Notes under the pieces: generated by a model | Told to the model about the DNA's origin: nothing | The model's input: the letters and a program-made list of their open reading frames with translations, nothing else | The model's database searches: none | Shown here: positions 26,061-35,754 of the stretch, piece after piece | How the letters are laid out: each line of letters opens with the position of its first letter | Position numbering within the stretch: the first letter of the stretch is position 1 | Position numbers and translations under genes: made by a program | Source of the DNA: an uncultured Alphaproteobacteria bacterium | GTDB lineage: Bacteria; Pseudomonadota; Alphaproteobacteria; RF32; CAG-239 | Direction of reading: 5' to 3' | Length of the DNA: 64,000 bases | Assembly: GCA_944391485.1 (NCBI GenBank) | Contig: CALXTQ010000004.1 | Span: 1-64,000, forward strand

Positions 26061-27697
26061 TGCGTCCTTACTACACTGCAGAATACGCCGTTACGCCCCA
26101 GCTTGCTGCAAGCCGTATCGCCGGCATCCAGAGATTTGACCGGCCCGACGCGCAAATGGAATAATTCTTTTCCCTGGCCATCCGCCGGCGTGTCAACCGA
26201 GAAGAACGGCTGGTAGCGTCCCAGAACATCCGGATATTTGCTTGAGAGACTATCCCACAGCTTTTCAAGATTGTTGACATTGGAATCCGTTCCCAGTTCA
26301 ATGGAAATATTCGAACCGCCGTCCGCGAACCCCGAACCGTAGCCGTACCGGCTGACGGCATTCTGCATACCGGGATCAAAATTGTTGTTATTGCGGATAC
26401 GCTGCATTTTGGAATAATCAAAACCATCATTCGGCAAGCCACCGTTCTGATAGCCGACGTTTATATTCTGAGTGCCGCCGCCGGTATAATCCGGAACAAT
26501 CAACTGGCTCTGACCGACCTGAATATCATATTGCCCGGGCTGGCCGTTGAAGCCTCCTGTCTGGCCGTTGTTATACTGCGCCGGCATATTGCTGTTATCT
26601 CCCCAGTCATCAGCCGGTTCCGGTATCGGTGCTGGAACATCCCAGCTATTGTTGCTGAAATCGTCAGCATAGGTCGCGTGTTCCAGTCCGGCATCATCCG
26701 ACCGGCGCATTTTCAGACAGACAATACGTTTGCCGTTGCGCAAAACCATATCGCCGATCCCCTCGACGATAATCAGGCGATTGTTCGGCCCTTTGGTGCG
26801 GAAGCCCACGGGAACTTCGATACGCTCTACGATCAGCGTTACGATCGGCCGCTGCGTCATGTTCAGCGCTTTTTCGCCGAGATCGATGTAGGTAAAGATA
26901 TCGTCGCGCCAAACCCGTTCCGGCGCAATGACGACATCGTCGGGATTAGGCACATAGACCTCGATATCAAAACGGAATTTGGACGGATCGAGCGGAATAC
27001 TTTTAATCCAATCGCCCAGCTGATTTCTTTTGGTAAAGGTAGAATCAACGGATTTACCGCCATTTTTCAGATAATGGCTGGCATTCATGCCGCCGCTGCC
27101 GCCCGAACCGCCGCGGAAGCTGGAAGCTCCTTCACCGCCGGAACCCGACGGACCGTCGATGACGTCAATATCGATAATCGAGTTTGTCAGGCGTTCCGTA
27201 TTGACACCTTCGCTCTTGACATAGAAAACATATTTATTGCCCGAACGGCCGAAAACGATAACGTTGGTATCAACTCCGACATTGGCGCCCTTGCGCGGAT
27301 AAAGCAGCAGCGTATTGGGGCCGGAGATCTGACCGTCGAAAGTCGCGTTGTCGCCGATATAAATATCCTCAATCAGTTCCCAGCTCGGAAAATTAATCAG
27401 GGTAATCATGCCTTCGCGCAAACGAATCGGCAGCACCAGATCGGGAGACCAATAATATCTTGAATAGGCCGGCTTGCTTTGTCCCTCGCCCAGATTCTGC
27501 AGAGGATCGAGCCAGGCACTCTGCGTCATTCCCAGAGAGTTAAAACCGGCATATCCCATATCCATAGGCATATACTGCCCCTGACTCTGGTCGGCATTCT
27601 GGTCCAGACTGTTCATCGTCGCCTGAGAATAAGCTTTATGACCGGCCGTCAACAACAGGATCAAAAGAAAAAATATTTTAGCTGCCCGAAAAATCAT
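26057..27697 (-). CDS. virB9: VirB9/TrbG-family protein with C-terminal SPOR domain
   Basis: 546 residues. Signal peptide at 1-24 (...GHKAYSQ). The N-terminal VirB9 domain (about 80-185) shows the pattern IRLREGMITLINF...WELIEDIYIGD...TNVIVFG. The C-terminal VirB9 domain lies near 265-330 (DDIFTYIDLG...NGKRIVCLKM). A Gly/Asn/Gln-rich linker leads to residues about 462-546, which match alphaproteobacterial SPOR domains: LEKLWDSLSSKYPDVLG, LFHLRVGPVKSLDAGDTAC, NGVFCSVV. SPOR binds peptidoglycan glycan strands lacking stem peptides. VirB9 forms the outer-membrane core complex with VirB7 and VirB10; the added domain would fix it to remodelled wall. Ordinary VirB9 is about 260-300 residues. Confidence 0.9.
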   Translation of the reverse strand: MIFRAAKIFFLLILLLTAGHKAYSQATMNSLDQNADQSQGQYMPMDMGYAGFNSLGMTQSAWLDPLQNLGEGQSKPAYSRYYWSPDLVLPIRLREGMITLINFPSWELIEDIYIGDNATFDGQISGPNTLLLYPRKGANVGVDTNVIVFGRSGNKYVFYVKSEGVNTERLTNSIIDIDVIDGPSGSGGEGASSFRGGSGGSGGMNASHYLKNGGKSVDSTFTKRNQLGDWIKSIPLDPSKFRFDIEVYVPNPDDVVIAPERVWRDDIFTYIDLGEKALNMTQRPIVTLIVERIEVPVGFRTKGPNNRLIIVEGIGDMVLRNGKRIVCLKMRRSDDAGLEHATYADDFSNNSWDVPAPIPEPADDWGDNSNMPAQYNNGQTGGFNGQPGQYDIQVGQSQLIVPDYTGGGTQNINVGYQNGGLPNDGFDYSKMQRIRNNNNFDPGMQNAVSRYGYGSGFADGGSNISIELGTDSNVNNLEKLWDSLSSKYPDVLGRYQPFFSVDTPADGQGKELFHLRVGPVKSLDAGDTACSKLGRNGVFCSVVRTQ

Positions 27698-27718
27698 TAT
27701 TTAGTAACCTTTATCAAC

Positions 27719-28444
27719 CTACTTGACTTTATTATATGTTAAAGAATATCTCATTACGGTAAACCCGACCGGGTTTTTAAGACGCTCACCATATTTGACG
27801 CTCTTGCGGCGGTAGGCAATCCGCAGAGAAGCCGTCCAGTAATTAACTTCAGGCGCCGCAGAATCGGGATACATATCCTGAGTTTCATATTCCACCTGCC
27901 ATAATCCGCGACCGAGTTCATTAACCGTCAAAATCCGCACATTGCGGATCAGGCTGCGGGTTCGTATCAGATTAAGGGCTCGCTTGGCCGTTTTTTCCAG
28001 AAATTCGCTGTAAACCGCGGGAGATGACATTTCCTGCACGGCGCCACCCGGCATCCAACGAGCTTCCATTTCAGGGATATCGCGATCAAAAGAGCTGCGC
28101 AGAAGAACATACTGACGGACAAAGGTTTCCGTAATCGCCTTTTCGTCTTCCATGCGGCCTTTAATCGGCTGAATGTTGTAAACCTGCTCTTCCTTATTCT
28201 GAAAAGTCAGCAAAAAAGGCTCGACCCGGTACAAAGGCATAACCTGGGCAATCGCCAACATCAAAACGACATTGCAGCAGAGACTGACCGCCGTGATAAT
28301 GGCAAAAGCGCGCGCCGTCCACAAATATCTTTTCTCGCCGACGTTCGCGACGAAGACATCCTCATTGACGCGGGAACGCTGCGGCGCAGGCCGGCGGTTT
28401 CCCAACAGCTTCTGATTTGTGTTATTGCCCTCAATTTCCGCCAT
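27719..28444 (-). CDS. virB8: VirB8-family protein, copy 1
   Basis: 241 residues. A cytoplasmic N-terminus (about 45 residues) is followed by one membrane helix at about 48-70 (AFAIITAVSLCCNVVLMLAIA) and a periplasmic NTF2-like VirB8 domain with ETFVRQYVLLRSSF and the C-terminal signature YWTASLRIAYRRKSVKYGERLKNPVGFTVMRY (given here in two overlapping parts: YWTASLRIAY and NPVGFTVMRY). VirB8 organises the inner-membrane and periplasmic stalk. A homologue lies two genes upstream, as in Rickettsiales systems with two VirB8 copies. It is encoded 15 bases after the VirB7-like gene and 21 bases before virB9. Confidence 0.92.
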   Translation of the reverse strand: MAEIEGNNTNQKLLGNRRPAPQRSRVNEDVFVANVGEKRYLWTARAFAIITAVSLCCNVVLMLAIAQVMPLYRVEPFLLTFQNKEEQVYNIQPIKGRMEDEKAITETFVRQYVLLRSSFDRDIPEMEARWMPGGAVQEMSSPAVYSEFLEKTAKRALNLIRTRSLIRNVRILTVNELGRGLWQVEYETQDMYPDSAAPEVNYWTASLRIAYRRKSVKYGERLKNPVGFTVMRYSLTYNKVK

Positions 28445-28459
28445 TAATAAAACCTTTGC

Positions 28460-28648
28460 CTAAATCGTTTCGACAAACCAGTCCGGCAGATTTTTGGGAA
28501 GCTCTACCTGAAGGCAGGCACAGGGCGAAAGCTTGAGTTCATCGACACCTTTGCCGACGCCAACCGGCTCCGCTTCATAATATGAGCCGAAAATACCGCA
28601 GGCTGAAAGCAGCAGCAGAACAAACAGCATGATAAACTTCTTGCACAT
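28460..28648 (-). CDS. virB7: VirB7-like small lipoprotein
   Basis: 62 residues with a lipoprotein signal ending LSAC (Cys 17), so the mature protein has about 46 residues. Two further cysteines (SPCACLQV) could form disulfides, as VirB7 does with VirB9 in Agrobacterium. Length, lipobox and position between the two virB8 genes and just ahead of virB9 all fit VirB7. The sequence is too short for a homology call by eye. Ribosome site AAGGA. Confidence 0.7.
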   Translation of the reverse strand: MCKKFIMLFVLLLLSACGIFGSYYEAEPVGVGKGVDELKLSPCACLQVELPKNLPDWFVETI

Positions 28649-28672
28649 GACGATATATCCTTATTTTTCATA

Positions 28673-28684
28673 TATACTAGTATA
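28673..28684 (-). promoter_or_regulatory. palindrome in the virB8-virB7 gap, possible internal promoter or operator
   Basis: TATACTAGTATA is a perfect 12-base palindrome 25 bases upstream of the VirB7-like gene, in a 120-base AT-rich gap that is the longest inside this part of the operon. On the minus strand TTAACT lies 17 bases before GTATAT, a weak promoter match. Function unproven. Confidence 0.25.
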
Positions 28685-28768
28685 GATAGTATGAAGTTAA
28701 ACTCTTTTATTTTAAAAGTCTAACACGAACCCTATTAAATCCCCAACTTATCAACAATTTAGATGGGG

Positions 28769-29527
28769 CTAAAAAATTTCGACTTCCGTCTGCGAGTAAC
28801 GAACCACCGTAAATCCGATCGGGTTGATTAGGCGGATGCCGACAAATTCGCGCCCGGGAATAAAGTATGAGGTTACGGATGCCGTCCAGTAACGCGTATT
28901 CAGGATCAGCGCCCGGGTCTTCCGGTTTCGCTGCGAATTTGACAAATCATAGGTTTTGAAATCCACTTTCCAGACGGGGCTTCGTTCTCCGCCAAGCTTA
29001 CCGATGGAAATGATTTCGACTTCGCGCACAATGTCGCCGTCAATAATCCTTTCCCATATTTTTTCGCGCGAGGGCTCAAACAGGGAAAAAACATAATCTG
29101 AAGACAGAAAATTGAGCATTCCACCGGCAAACCAGCGCGTCTGCATTTCCTTTTCATCGTTGATGATCGTATTGCGCATGATGACGTACTGGCGGACAAA
29201 GGTTTCCATCAGCTGATTTTTGGACGCCATGTCATAGGCGATCGGCTCATACCTGACAATACCGTCGGAACTGTCCTGCCTGATAATCAAAAACGGTTCG
29301 ACCGTTACCTGGGGAGCAAGCTTGAATAAAGCCAAAGACGCACTCATGAAAACCATCAGGGAAATGACCGCAAACAGGATAAACAGACGGGAAAGCCACA
29401 TATAATACTTCATCTTGAAGCCGGAAACTTCTTTCTCGACCTCGCTGACAAACTCCCGACTGTTGCCGTTGGCATCGGCAATCGACAGTATTTTCGTTCC
29501 TTCCAGTATGTTTTTATCCGCTTCCAT
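28769..29527 (-). CDS. virB8: VirB8-family protein, copy 2
   Basis: 252 residues from the ATG at 29527, preferred over a TTG at 29557 because AAAGG lies just before it and it avoids overlap with the upstream gene. Cytoplasmic N-terminus of about 45 residues, membrane helix near 49-70 (LFILFAVISLMVFMSA), then a periplasmic VirB8 domain with ETFVRQYVIMRNTI and NTRYWTASVTSYF...INPIGFTVVRYSQ. It is clearly a paralogue of the copy at 27719-28444 with the same motifs in the same order. Two distinct VirB8 subunits may give a hetero-oligomeric periplasmic ring. Confidence 0.91.
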   Translation of the reverse strand: MEADKNILEGTKILSIADANGNSREFVSEVEKEVSGFKMKYYMWLSRLFILFAVISLMVFMSASLALFKLAPQVTVEPFLIIRQDSSDGIVRYEPIAYDMASKNQLMETFVRQYVIMRNTIINDEKEMQTRWFAGGMLNFLSSDYVFSLFEPSREKIWERIIDGDIVREVEIISIGKLGGERSPVWKVDFKTYDLSNSQRNRKTRALILNTRYWTASVTSYFIPGREFVGIRLINPIGFTVVRYSQTEVEIF

Positions 29528-29541
29528 CTGCCTTTTCACAT

Positions 29542-32500
29542 TCAATATGCCGCGCAATACGGCCGTTTAAAGTTATTCAGCTGTTTCTGAAATTCCTCAT
29601 CCGCTTTTTTGCCATATTCGCCGACCACGCTCTGATTGACCTCCTCGGTCTTTATCTGTTCGTCAAGTTCGCTGTCGCTTGGCGAAACCTCACTCAAAGC
29701 GATAAGCTCATCTTTATCTTTACGCAGAGCGGTAAAAATACTCTTAATATTGTTCAGACGTTCCTCAACAACCTCATTATCGGTTACGTCCACTTCCGCA
29801 ATGCGGGAAAAAGCGTCGTTGACCAGCTGGTTTTTGGCACGGTCGAGATTTGAACGCGCCAGTTCGAAATCCGCTGCCGTCGAGAGATTAAACTGTTCTG
29901 ACGGCGAGAACCCCACTTTCTGCAGAGCCTCATTCAGGGTTGCCTTTGCCTCCTCTATACCAGCCGACAACTCTTCCATTGTCTGGCGGTAGGTCATCTC
30001 CAGTTCGACGAAGTTGAGGAAGTCTCCGAATTGGTTCGTATCATAAGGCGCTCTTTGATATAATTCGTCTTTGAGATTTTTCTTGTAGCTGCTGTTTTCG
30101 GCGCTGCTTTCTTCCTCAATTTTTTCAATCCGCGCAAATACTTCTTCCTGCTTGTCGGTAAATTTCAGGCCGTTTTCGGAAAACTTCACCAGAGTTCCCA
30201 GCTCTCCGCCGTCCGGATCTTTTTCTGTTTTCTGAATCGATGCCGGCCCTTTGGTATCCGCCTGATAATCCTCAACCGAATGCTCAAAACGGGATAATAT
30301 GCCTGTATGCCTGATCAGTCCGATTTCCTGACAGTTTGGCAGCTTGCGGTCCGAAAGAAGGTCATATTCAACCGATGTCGGGGTCTGCAAGGCGCCGATG
30401 CCGTCATAATTCAGTTTTCCCAGCACCATATACTGCCCGGTATAAGGATCAACGTCCAGCACTTTGCCTTCACTCCGGCACGGCAGACGGCCGCCACGCA
30501 TCAGAAACAGTTCTTTGCCCTCGCCTTCCGTCAGTTTTTCCATATCAACGTCTTTTTCGACAAAGGCCTTGTCGCGCAAAATAAGCTTCCAGGCAGCGGG
30601 AATTTCTCCGCCGTAATTAAGCAGACCATCTTTGGTTATAAAACCATCCGCCGTTTTGTAGACATTTTTATAATCAGCATCATCAAAATGAAAAACTTCG
30701 CGCAGCGGCGGCAGATAGATGGCAGGCGCGGCTTTGGGCGCCGAAAAATCCCGGTCTTTTTCGGGCAGGCCGACAAAATATTCGTCATCGGGCGTCTCAC
30801 AGCGCTTGTCCGCGCAGGCTTTTTCCAGCAGAACCTGTTGGAAAAGCGTCGTCAGAGCGCCGGTTACCGCTGTTTTTCCCGACGCGGCTTTGATTGTGGA
30901 CGACGAATCCGCCAACTGTTGTAGCGGAATATTTTTCAATTCCTCAATAAGCTCTTTATGACGCTGCACGACTAGGGAATTGCTTTTCGGTAGATATAAA
31001 TCGTCGCTTAGCTTGTAAATATCTTCCTTTGCCTTTTCAATAGCCTGCGCCGCATAATTTTTCGTATCGGCAATCATGGCGTCGGACTTGCCGAGAATCG
31101 ACTTTACGTGGCTGGTGCCGATTAAGTCGCCGATTTTCGAACTTTCGATTTCGGATTTATACAGGCCGAGCAGCGTTGAAGAAACAACGGAAGAATCCTC
31201 CGAGGAATTTTCTCTGTTCTTGCGGATTTCTTCAAGAAGCCGCAACAGTCCGCTGTTATGTTTGTTTTCAATTTTTCTGACCTCCTCGGCATAATCGCCG
31301 TTAATCCGGTCTATTTGCTGCTGGACCAGGGTTATCTGCGCCTGAAGATCGGAAATTTTACCTTTCATTGCGGCTGCTTTCTCCTGCAGAGACGCAACTT
31401 CCGCTTCGGCTGTCGCCGTTTTTTCCCTGCTACTGTTTATGACCTCTTTGGTATAGGTTTGCTGGACGCTGTCTTCTTCATTGACAATTTCCATTTCATG
31501 CTCAACGGTACGCGTATAGGTTTTGGTCTGCAGATCCAACTCATCATCGGCAATGCCCGTCATTGCGGCAAATGCCAGTATCTCTCTGCCTCCGGCACCA
31601 CGATCCAGCAGATAAGACGATTTGAATTTCTGGCGCAGGGACTTTATCTGCGGCTGCTGCACCGCAGTATTTCCGTTTTCTGTTTCGGAGGCCGGAGCAA
31701 TTTCTTTTTCAACCGTTTCCGTATCTTTGATGATGTATGTCTCGGTATTTTCGATTTCGCCTCCCTCGACATCATCCAGATACTCCAGCTGATCTGTCAT
31801 GACTTCTGCCGAAGCTTCAGCTTCCAGAGCTTCGTTTTTAAGCTGATTGATACGCTCATTATAGCTTTTGAGCGCTTCCGCAGCCGCCGACAAGTCTTTT
31901 TCAAGCGTTTCTTTCTTTTCCTGCAAAGGTTTAAGCGCCTCGTCACGGCGGCGCTGCGCCGCGCTGATTTCCCGAGAACGGGCGCTGTTCAGATTTGACG
32001 CCTCGACCGCATTTTCGTCCGTTTTTTCCTCCTTGCCCATTCTCTCCAGAAGAGCGGCAAGCTTATTCAGTTCGTTGGTATTATACTGTCTGATTTCCGA
32101 ACTTTCCGTATCTTTATTCAGTTCTTGCGCAATGTTCAGCGCAATATTTCCGAAGTCAAGCATATTGAGGTAATTTTTCATATTTTCGTATTTGCCGTCA
32201 ATATACTGATTGTAAAAGTTTTTCTGGTCCCGCCAGATCGGAAATTTTTCTTTCGGCTTGCCCCATTTCGGAGAGGAACTATATTGGTCTTCAGCCAGAG
32301 ACTTCGCTGCTTCCGCCCCTATTTTCCAGGCCAGAAGACTCGCCTCGCGGTTTGTTTTTTCGCTTTCGGCCTTTTTCTGCGGATCCATGGTATTGGACAA
32401 ATCCTGTTCTTCAATGCGTTTTTTGTTTTCTTCAAGATTAGACAGGTCGCCGGTGTCTATATCCGTATCAACCTCTATTTCCTGAACACTGTCCGTATCC

Positions 32501-33954
32501 ATGGCATTCGTCTGTTCCTCCTTGGCAGCCTCAAAAGCGGCAACAGCCCAGCCCGAAATTCCCGACCGGAGAGCATATTCGCTGACATTGTCACCGACCG
32601 GACCGCCCGACCAGACCTTTTCGGGGTCATCGTAATAACGCCCCAGATACTGGATAACACACTGATCCGACGCCTTGAGCATTTCCAACGAACGGTTATG
32701 AAGCTTGACAATGTTGTCGTATTTTTTGAACATGTCCTGATAATTTTTCAGAGACTGCATCAGATTATGAATTTCCAGAGCCTGTTTGGCATCCGTATAT
32801 AAATCGTCAAGTTTGTTCAACTCTTCAAGTTTGGCACGGTTGCCGGCAAAAGGAGATTCCGTATCCGGCGCGACAGACGTTTCAAACTTTACCGCCCCCT
32901 GCGTTTCGGGATCATATTCGTAATTTTCATAATCCTCCTCTTCCTCAGCTTCCGCTTTCTGACTTGCTGCCGGCGATATTTTTCCCGTTATCAGCCCGAT
33001 GGCCTCGCTGCGGCCTGCGGCAAGCTCCTTCTGCCGCAATTGATACGATGCTTTGTCAACAATCTGGCTGGACGGATCAAATTTTTCGGAGCTTCCCGAC
33101 ATCTGAATCATGGACGTCGAAACCTGCGCAAAAGCCAGAACCTCTGCTCCGGATTTCTTTACCCGGAAAGGCGCGGATGCCACTTTAATCTTTTCGTCCG
33201 CAAGCCAGCTTGTTTTTTTGCCGACGTAATCGGCCGGCTGTACAAAATCCCTCAGGGCAATCGCCGCGTCAAGCTGGGCTTTCATTGCCGTCAGTTCCTC
33301 GGTAATCTGCAGCAGTTCGTTTAACGTATCATACGCTATATAGGCATTTTTCCAAGCGCCGTTGTTGTCATCACCTGTCTCGGCGCCGTCTCCGCCACCG
33401 CCAAGCAATTTGTCGGTCAGACCGGCGATTTTGACTTTCAAGGTCTCAAGCTCTTTTTCCAGCTCGCGCACGGACGCGTACATCTCAATGACCGTATCTT
33501 CATAAAACGCCTGACTTTTGCGGCGGTAAGCCGCTTTTACTTCTGTCCGGTCAGACGGATAAGCCAAAAACAGCTTGTAAAAAGCCTTTTTGACTGAGTC
33601 TGGCTTATAAATGTTGCAGACTTTGGTTTCCTTGATGGTTTTTGAGCCGGGAACATTTTTTCTTTCTTTTCTTTCTTTTTTGGGAAGCATGCCGGTAAAC
33701 TGCTCCTCATAAGCCTTTTTAGCCGCCTTGGCAGCCTGCACCTGCTCTTTCATGAAACTGACGGCGGACGAGCTTGCCGAAGACAGCGTCGCTCCGACCG
33801 ATTTAATAGAAAAACCGGCGTCTGTCGGAGCGTCTACGGTCGGCGTAAAAGGGCCGGGAATTCCAAAAAGCGCATAGGAGGAACGCAGCGGAATCATCAG
33901 CGACGCCGCCCAAATCAGAAAAAGCGCCCAAACCGATAAAACTGACTTTTTCAT
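29542..33954 (-). CDS. giant exported coiled-coil protein in VirB5 position
   Basis: 1470 residues from the ATG at 33954. A longer frame reaching 34068 would overlap a separate gene and places a basic arm before the signal peptide, so the internal start (GGGAG upstream) is preferred. Signal peptide at 1-27 (...LRSSYA). The rest is mostly helical: coiled coils near 180-230, 650-760 and 870-930, with acidic low-complexity parts and scattered cysteines (CNIYKPDS, CADKRCETPD). The start FGIPGPFTP after the signal and the location between VirB4 and VirB8 recall VirB5/TrbJ-type exported proteins, which sit at the pilus tip or periplasm, but the length is about six times usual. Surface or periplasmic filament role inferred. 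Confidence 0.75.
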   Translation of the reverse strand: MKKSVLSVWALFLIWAASLMIPLRSSYALFGIPGPFTPTVDAPTDAGFSIKSVGATLSSASSSAVSFMKEQVQAAKAAKKAYEEQFTGMLPKKERKERKNVPGSKTIKETKVCNIYKPDSVKKAFYKLFLAYPSDRTEVKAAYRRKSQAFYEDTVIEMYASVRELEKELETLKVKIAGLTDKLLGGGGDGAETGDDNNGAWKNAYIAYDTLNELLQITEELTAMKAQLDAAIALRDFVQPADYVGKKTSWLADEKIKVASAPFRVKKSGAEVLAFAQVSTSMIQMSGSSEKFDPSSQIVDKASYQLRQKELAAGRSEAIGLITGKISPAASQKAEAEEEEDYENYEYDPETQGAVKFETSVAPDTESPFAGNRAKLEELNKLDDLYTDAKQALEIHNLMQSLKNYQDMFKKYDNIVKLHNRSLEMLKASDQCVIQYLGRYYDDPEKVWSGGPVGDNVSEYALRSGISGWAVAAFEAAKEEQTNAMDTDSVQEIEVDTDIDTGDLSNLEENKKRIEEQDLSNTMDPQKKAESEKTNREASLLAWKIGAEAAKSLAEDQYSSSPKWGKPKEKFPIWRDQKNFYNQYIDGKYENMKNYLNMLDFGNIALNIAQELNKDTESSEIRQYNTNELNKLAALLERMGKEEKTDENAVEASNLNSARSREISAAQRRRDEALKPLQEKKETLEKDLSAAAEALKSYNERINQLKNEALEAEASAEVMTDQLEYLDDVEGGEIENTETYIIKDTETVEKEIAPASETENGNTAVQQPQIKSLRQKFKSSYLLDRGAGGREILAFAAMTGIADDELDLQTKTYTRTVEHEMEIVNEEDSVQQTYTKEVINSSREKTATAEAEVASLQEKAAAMKGKISDLQAQITLVQQQIDRINGDYAEEVRKIENKHNSGLLRLLEEIRKNRENSSEDSSVVSSTLLGLYKSEIESSKIGDLIGTSHVKSILGKSDAMIADTKNYAAQAIEKAKEDIYKLSDDLYLPKSNSLVVQRHKELIEELKNIPLQQLADSSSTIKAASGKTAVTGALTTLFQQVLLEKACADKRCETPDDEYFVGLPEKDRDFSAPKAAPAIYLPPLREVFHFDDADYKNVYKTADGFITKDGLLNYGGEIPAAWKLILRDKAFVEKDVDMEKLTEGEGKELFLMRGGRLPCRSEGKVLDVDPYTGQYMVLGKLNYDGIGALQTPTSVEYDLLSDRKLPNCQEIGLIRHTGILSRFEHSVEDYQADTKGPASIQKTEKDPDGGELGTLVKFSENGLKFTDKQEEVFARIEKIEEESSAENSSYKKNLKDELYQRAPYDTNQFGDFLNFVELEMTYRQTMEELSAGIEEAKATLNEALQKVGFSPSEQFNLSTAADFELARSNLDRAKNQLVNDAFSRIAEVDVTDNEVVEERLNNIKSIFTALRKDKDELIALSEVSPSDSELDEQIKTEEVNQSVVGEYGKKADEEFQKQLNNFKRPYCAAY

Positions 33955-33979
33955 CCGCGTTTCTCCCTCAAACCGTCCG

Positions 33980-34222
33980 TTATTTCTGTTCTTCCTTTTC
34001 TGTCTGCGTTTCCTCCGGCTGCGTATTTTCCGATGAGCCGCTGCCATAGCCTTTGATCGTGGGATCATTTATGGTACGCGCTTCCATTCCCTGATAATTT
34101 CCGCTTTTGGAACGCGCCGACTTCAGCTCGTCATATACGTTTACCTGCGCCGCGGCATTATAAGCCGCAGTCCCGGCTGCGACTGACAATACAGCGGCTA
34201 TACATGCAATTTTTCTTCTCAT
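33980..34222 (-). CDS. small exported protein
   Basis: 80 residues: signal peptide at 1-25 (...AAYNAAAQ), then a short hydrophilic chain (VNVYDELKSARSKSGNYQ) and an acidic Glu/Gln-rich tail ending EKEEQK. A clear AGGGAG ribosome site and tight spacing (14 bases after one neighbour, 25 before the next) make it a real operon member. No family recognised. It may be a small periplasmic partner of the flanking coiled-coil proteins. Confidence 0.72.
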   Translation of the reverse strand: MRRKIACIAAVLSVAAGTAAYNAAAQVNVYDELKSARSKSGNYQGMEARTINDPTIKGYGSGSSENTQPEETQTEKEEQK

Positions 34223-34236
34223 TTGCTTTCTCCCTG

Positions 34237-35754
34237 TTACTCTATTGACGATGTCGCTCTCATGGCGGCCTGATCCGCTTTTTGCACCTGTTGGAAAGTC
34301 TTGCGAGATGACTGAATTTTTACTTTTTCCGTTAAAGTACTTTCCAAATTCTGCGTTGTCTGATCAAAGCTTATTGCCTTTTCTTCTATGGAGTTCAGTA
34401 TCTGCGCCGCTTTTTGTTTATCGCTTTTTGTATTTTTCGCATTGTTTGCCAAATCTTGCGCGGCTTTAGCATTGTTTTCCATTTGTTTGGTCAGTTCCTC
34501 CATCTGAGTAATCTGTGCAGACATTTTTTTCAGTTTTTCCTGACCAATACTCTGCTTCAAATCATCCTTGCTGAACGTATAGTCATCCAGACTGAACTGC
34601 GTCGGATCCCTGGAATAATCTTTCAGCTTATATACGCTGATCTGCGCCAGTTCGCTGGCCGTCCGCATTTTCATATCCTGCAGCAGAAGCTCTGTATAGG
34701 CCACCAATGACTTCATATTTTCGATTTTCAGTTTGGTATCCATGCTGATGGCGGCCGTAGCGCTTTCCAACTGTCTGCCTTTGTCCGCCAGCTGGTCGGC
34801 GTTGTTATCATCCTGATACCGCGTCTTTTTTATCTGAACGGCTTTATACAAAGCGTCGACCGTATCGCGCAGCGCCATATAATTGCGATACGCTTTGATT
34901 CTAGCAACGTTTTCCGATGTTTCCGGTTCGTCTTCCGCCAAAAAATTGGACTGAATTACAGCGTTGATTGCTGCTGCAGTTTCTTCGTCCTGCTTTAACA
35001 AACCGCCGATTTTGTCTTTAGCGGCTGAAACCGCTTTGGACGCGGTTTCATTGCGCAGAGTCTCAATCTGAGAATTGACGGAAGCCAGGCGCTCCTGTCC
35101 GGATTGTCTGATTTCCCGCTCCTTTGCGCTCAATTCATTCTGATAATCTGATTTTTGTTTCTGATAAGAGGCAATCTGCGCATCATAATTATCTTTATTA
35201 TCCGGATCAGAAACCATCATCTCGCGCAATTTGGCTATATTATCATCCGCGAGTTTAATTTTGGCATTTATTTCTTCCGCAGCCGCGGCAATATCTTCTT
35301 CCATTTGGCTCTCGATTTGGGCTTTTTCCTCTTTAAGCACCAGAAGCTGCTGCGCTCCCTGTGTCTGCGCGTTTACCTTGCCAATGACACCGCCGCCCGT
35401 AGACGCGACCTCGTCCGACAGTTCGCTGACAGAAGCCGCCGCTTCGTCCGCAACGGCAGTTACGGAATTTTTGGCATCATTTACGGCTTGCTTGGTCTCA
35501 TCAATGGCACCTTCAACATCTTCTTGAAGTCCTTTTACTGCTTCCATTGCCTCTTTGGCGCCCTTACCGTAAGCAATCAACGTTTGCAGCGTTTCGGATT
35601 CATCCATTTTTTTCTTGGCCGTTTCCAACCAGCCAGAAACCGTCTCGGTAATTTTGCCGGCAGTAGCGGCAACATCAAACTTGATCGCAGCCTGCGCGGG
35701 ACAGCTCATTAAAAATACGGAGAAAGCCGCTATGGCAAAAATACCTTTTCTCAT
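34237..35754 (-). CDS. exported coiled-coil protein, VirB5/TrbJ-like
   Basis: 505 residues. Signal peptide at 1-22 (...MSCPAQA), then IKFDVAATAGKITETVSGW, similar in style to the N-termini of the neighbouring exported proteins. Long coiled coils cover about 45-260. The C-terminal part (LLLQDMKMRTASELAQISVY, then YSRDPTQFSLDDYTF) resembles the helical end of TrbJ/VirB5-like proteins. The start overlaps the upstream stop (ATGA) after a GAGGAG site. Probably a pilus-associated or periplasmic component. Confidence 0.7.
   Translation of the reverse strand: MRKGIFAIAAFSVFLMSCPAQAAIKFDVAATAGKITETVSGWLETAKKKMDESETLQTLIAYGKGAKEAMEAVKGLQEDVEGAIDETKQAVNDAKNSVTAVADEAAASVSELSDEVASTGGGVIGKVNAQTQGAQQLLVLKEEKAQIESQMEEDIAAAAEEINAKIKLADDNIAKLREMMVSDPDNKDNYDAQIASYQKQKSDYQNELSAKEREIRQSGQERLASVNSQIETLRNETASKAVSAAKDKIGGLLKQDEETAAAINAVIQSNFLAEDEPETSENVARIKAYRNYMALRDTVDALYKAVQIKKTRYQDDNNADQLADKGRQLESATAAISMDTKLKIENMKSLVAYTELLLQDMKMRTASELAQISVYKLKDYSRDPTQFSLDDYTFSKDDLKQSIGQEKLKKMSAQITQMEELTKQMENNAKAAQDLANNAKNTKSDKQKAAQILNSIEEKAISFDQTTQNLESTLTEKVKIQSSRKTFQQVQKADQAAMRATSSIE

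Noticed and set aside
33955-34068. A longer N-terminus for the 1470-residue exported protein
   Set aside because: It overlaps a separate small gene with its own ribosome site and would bury the signal peptide behind a basic arm.
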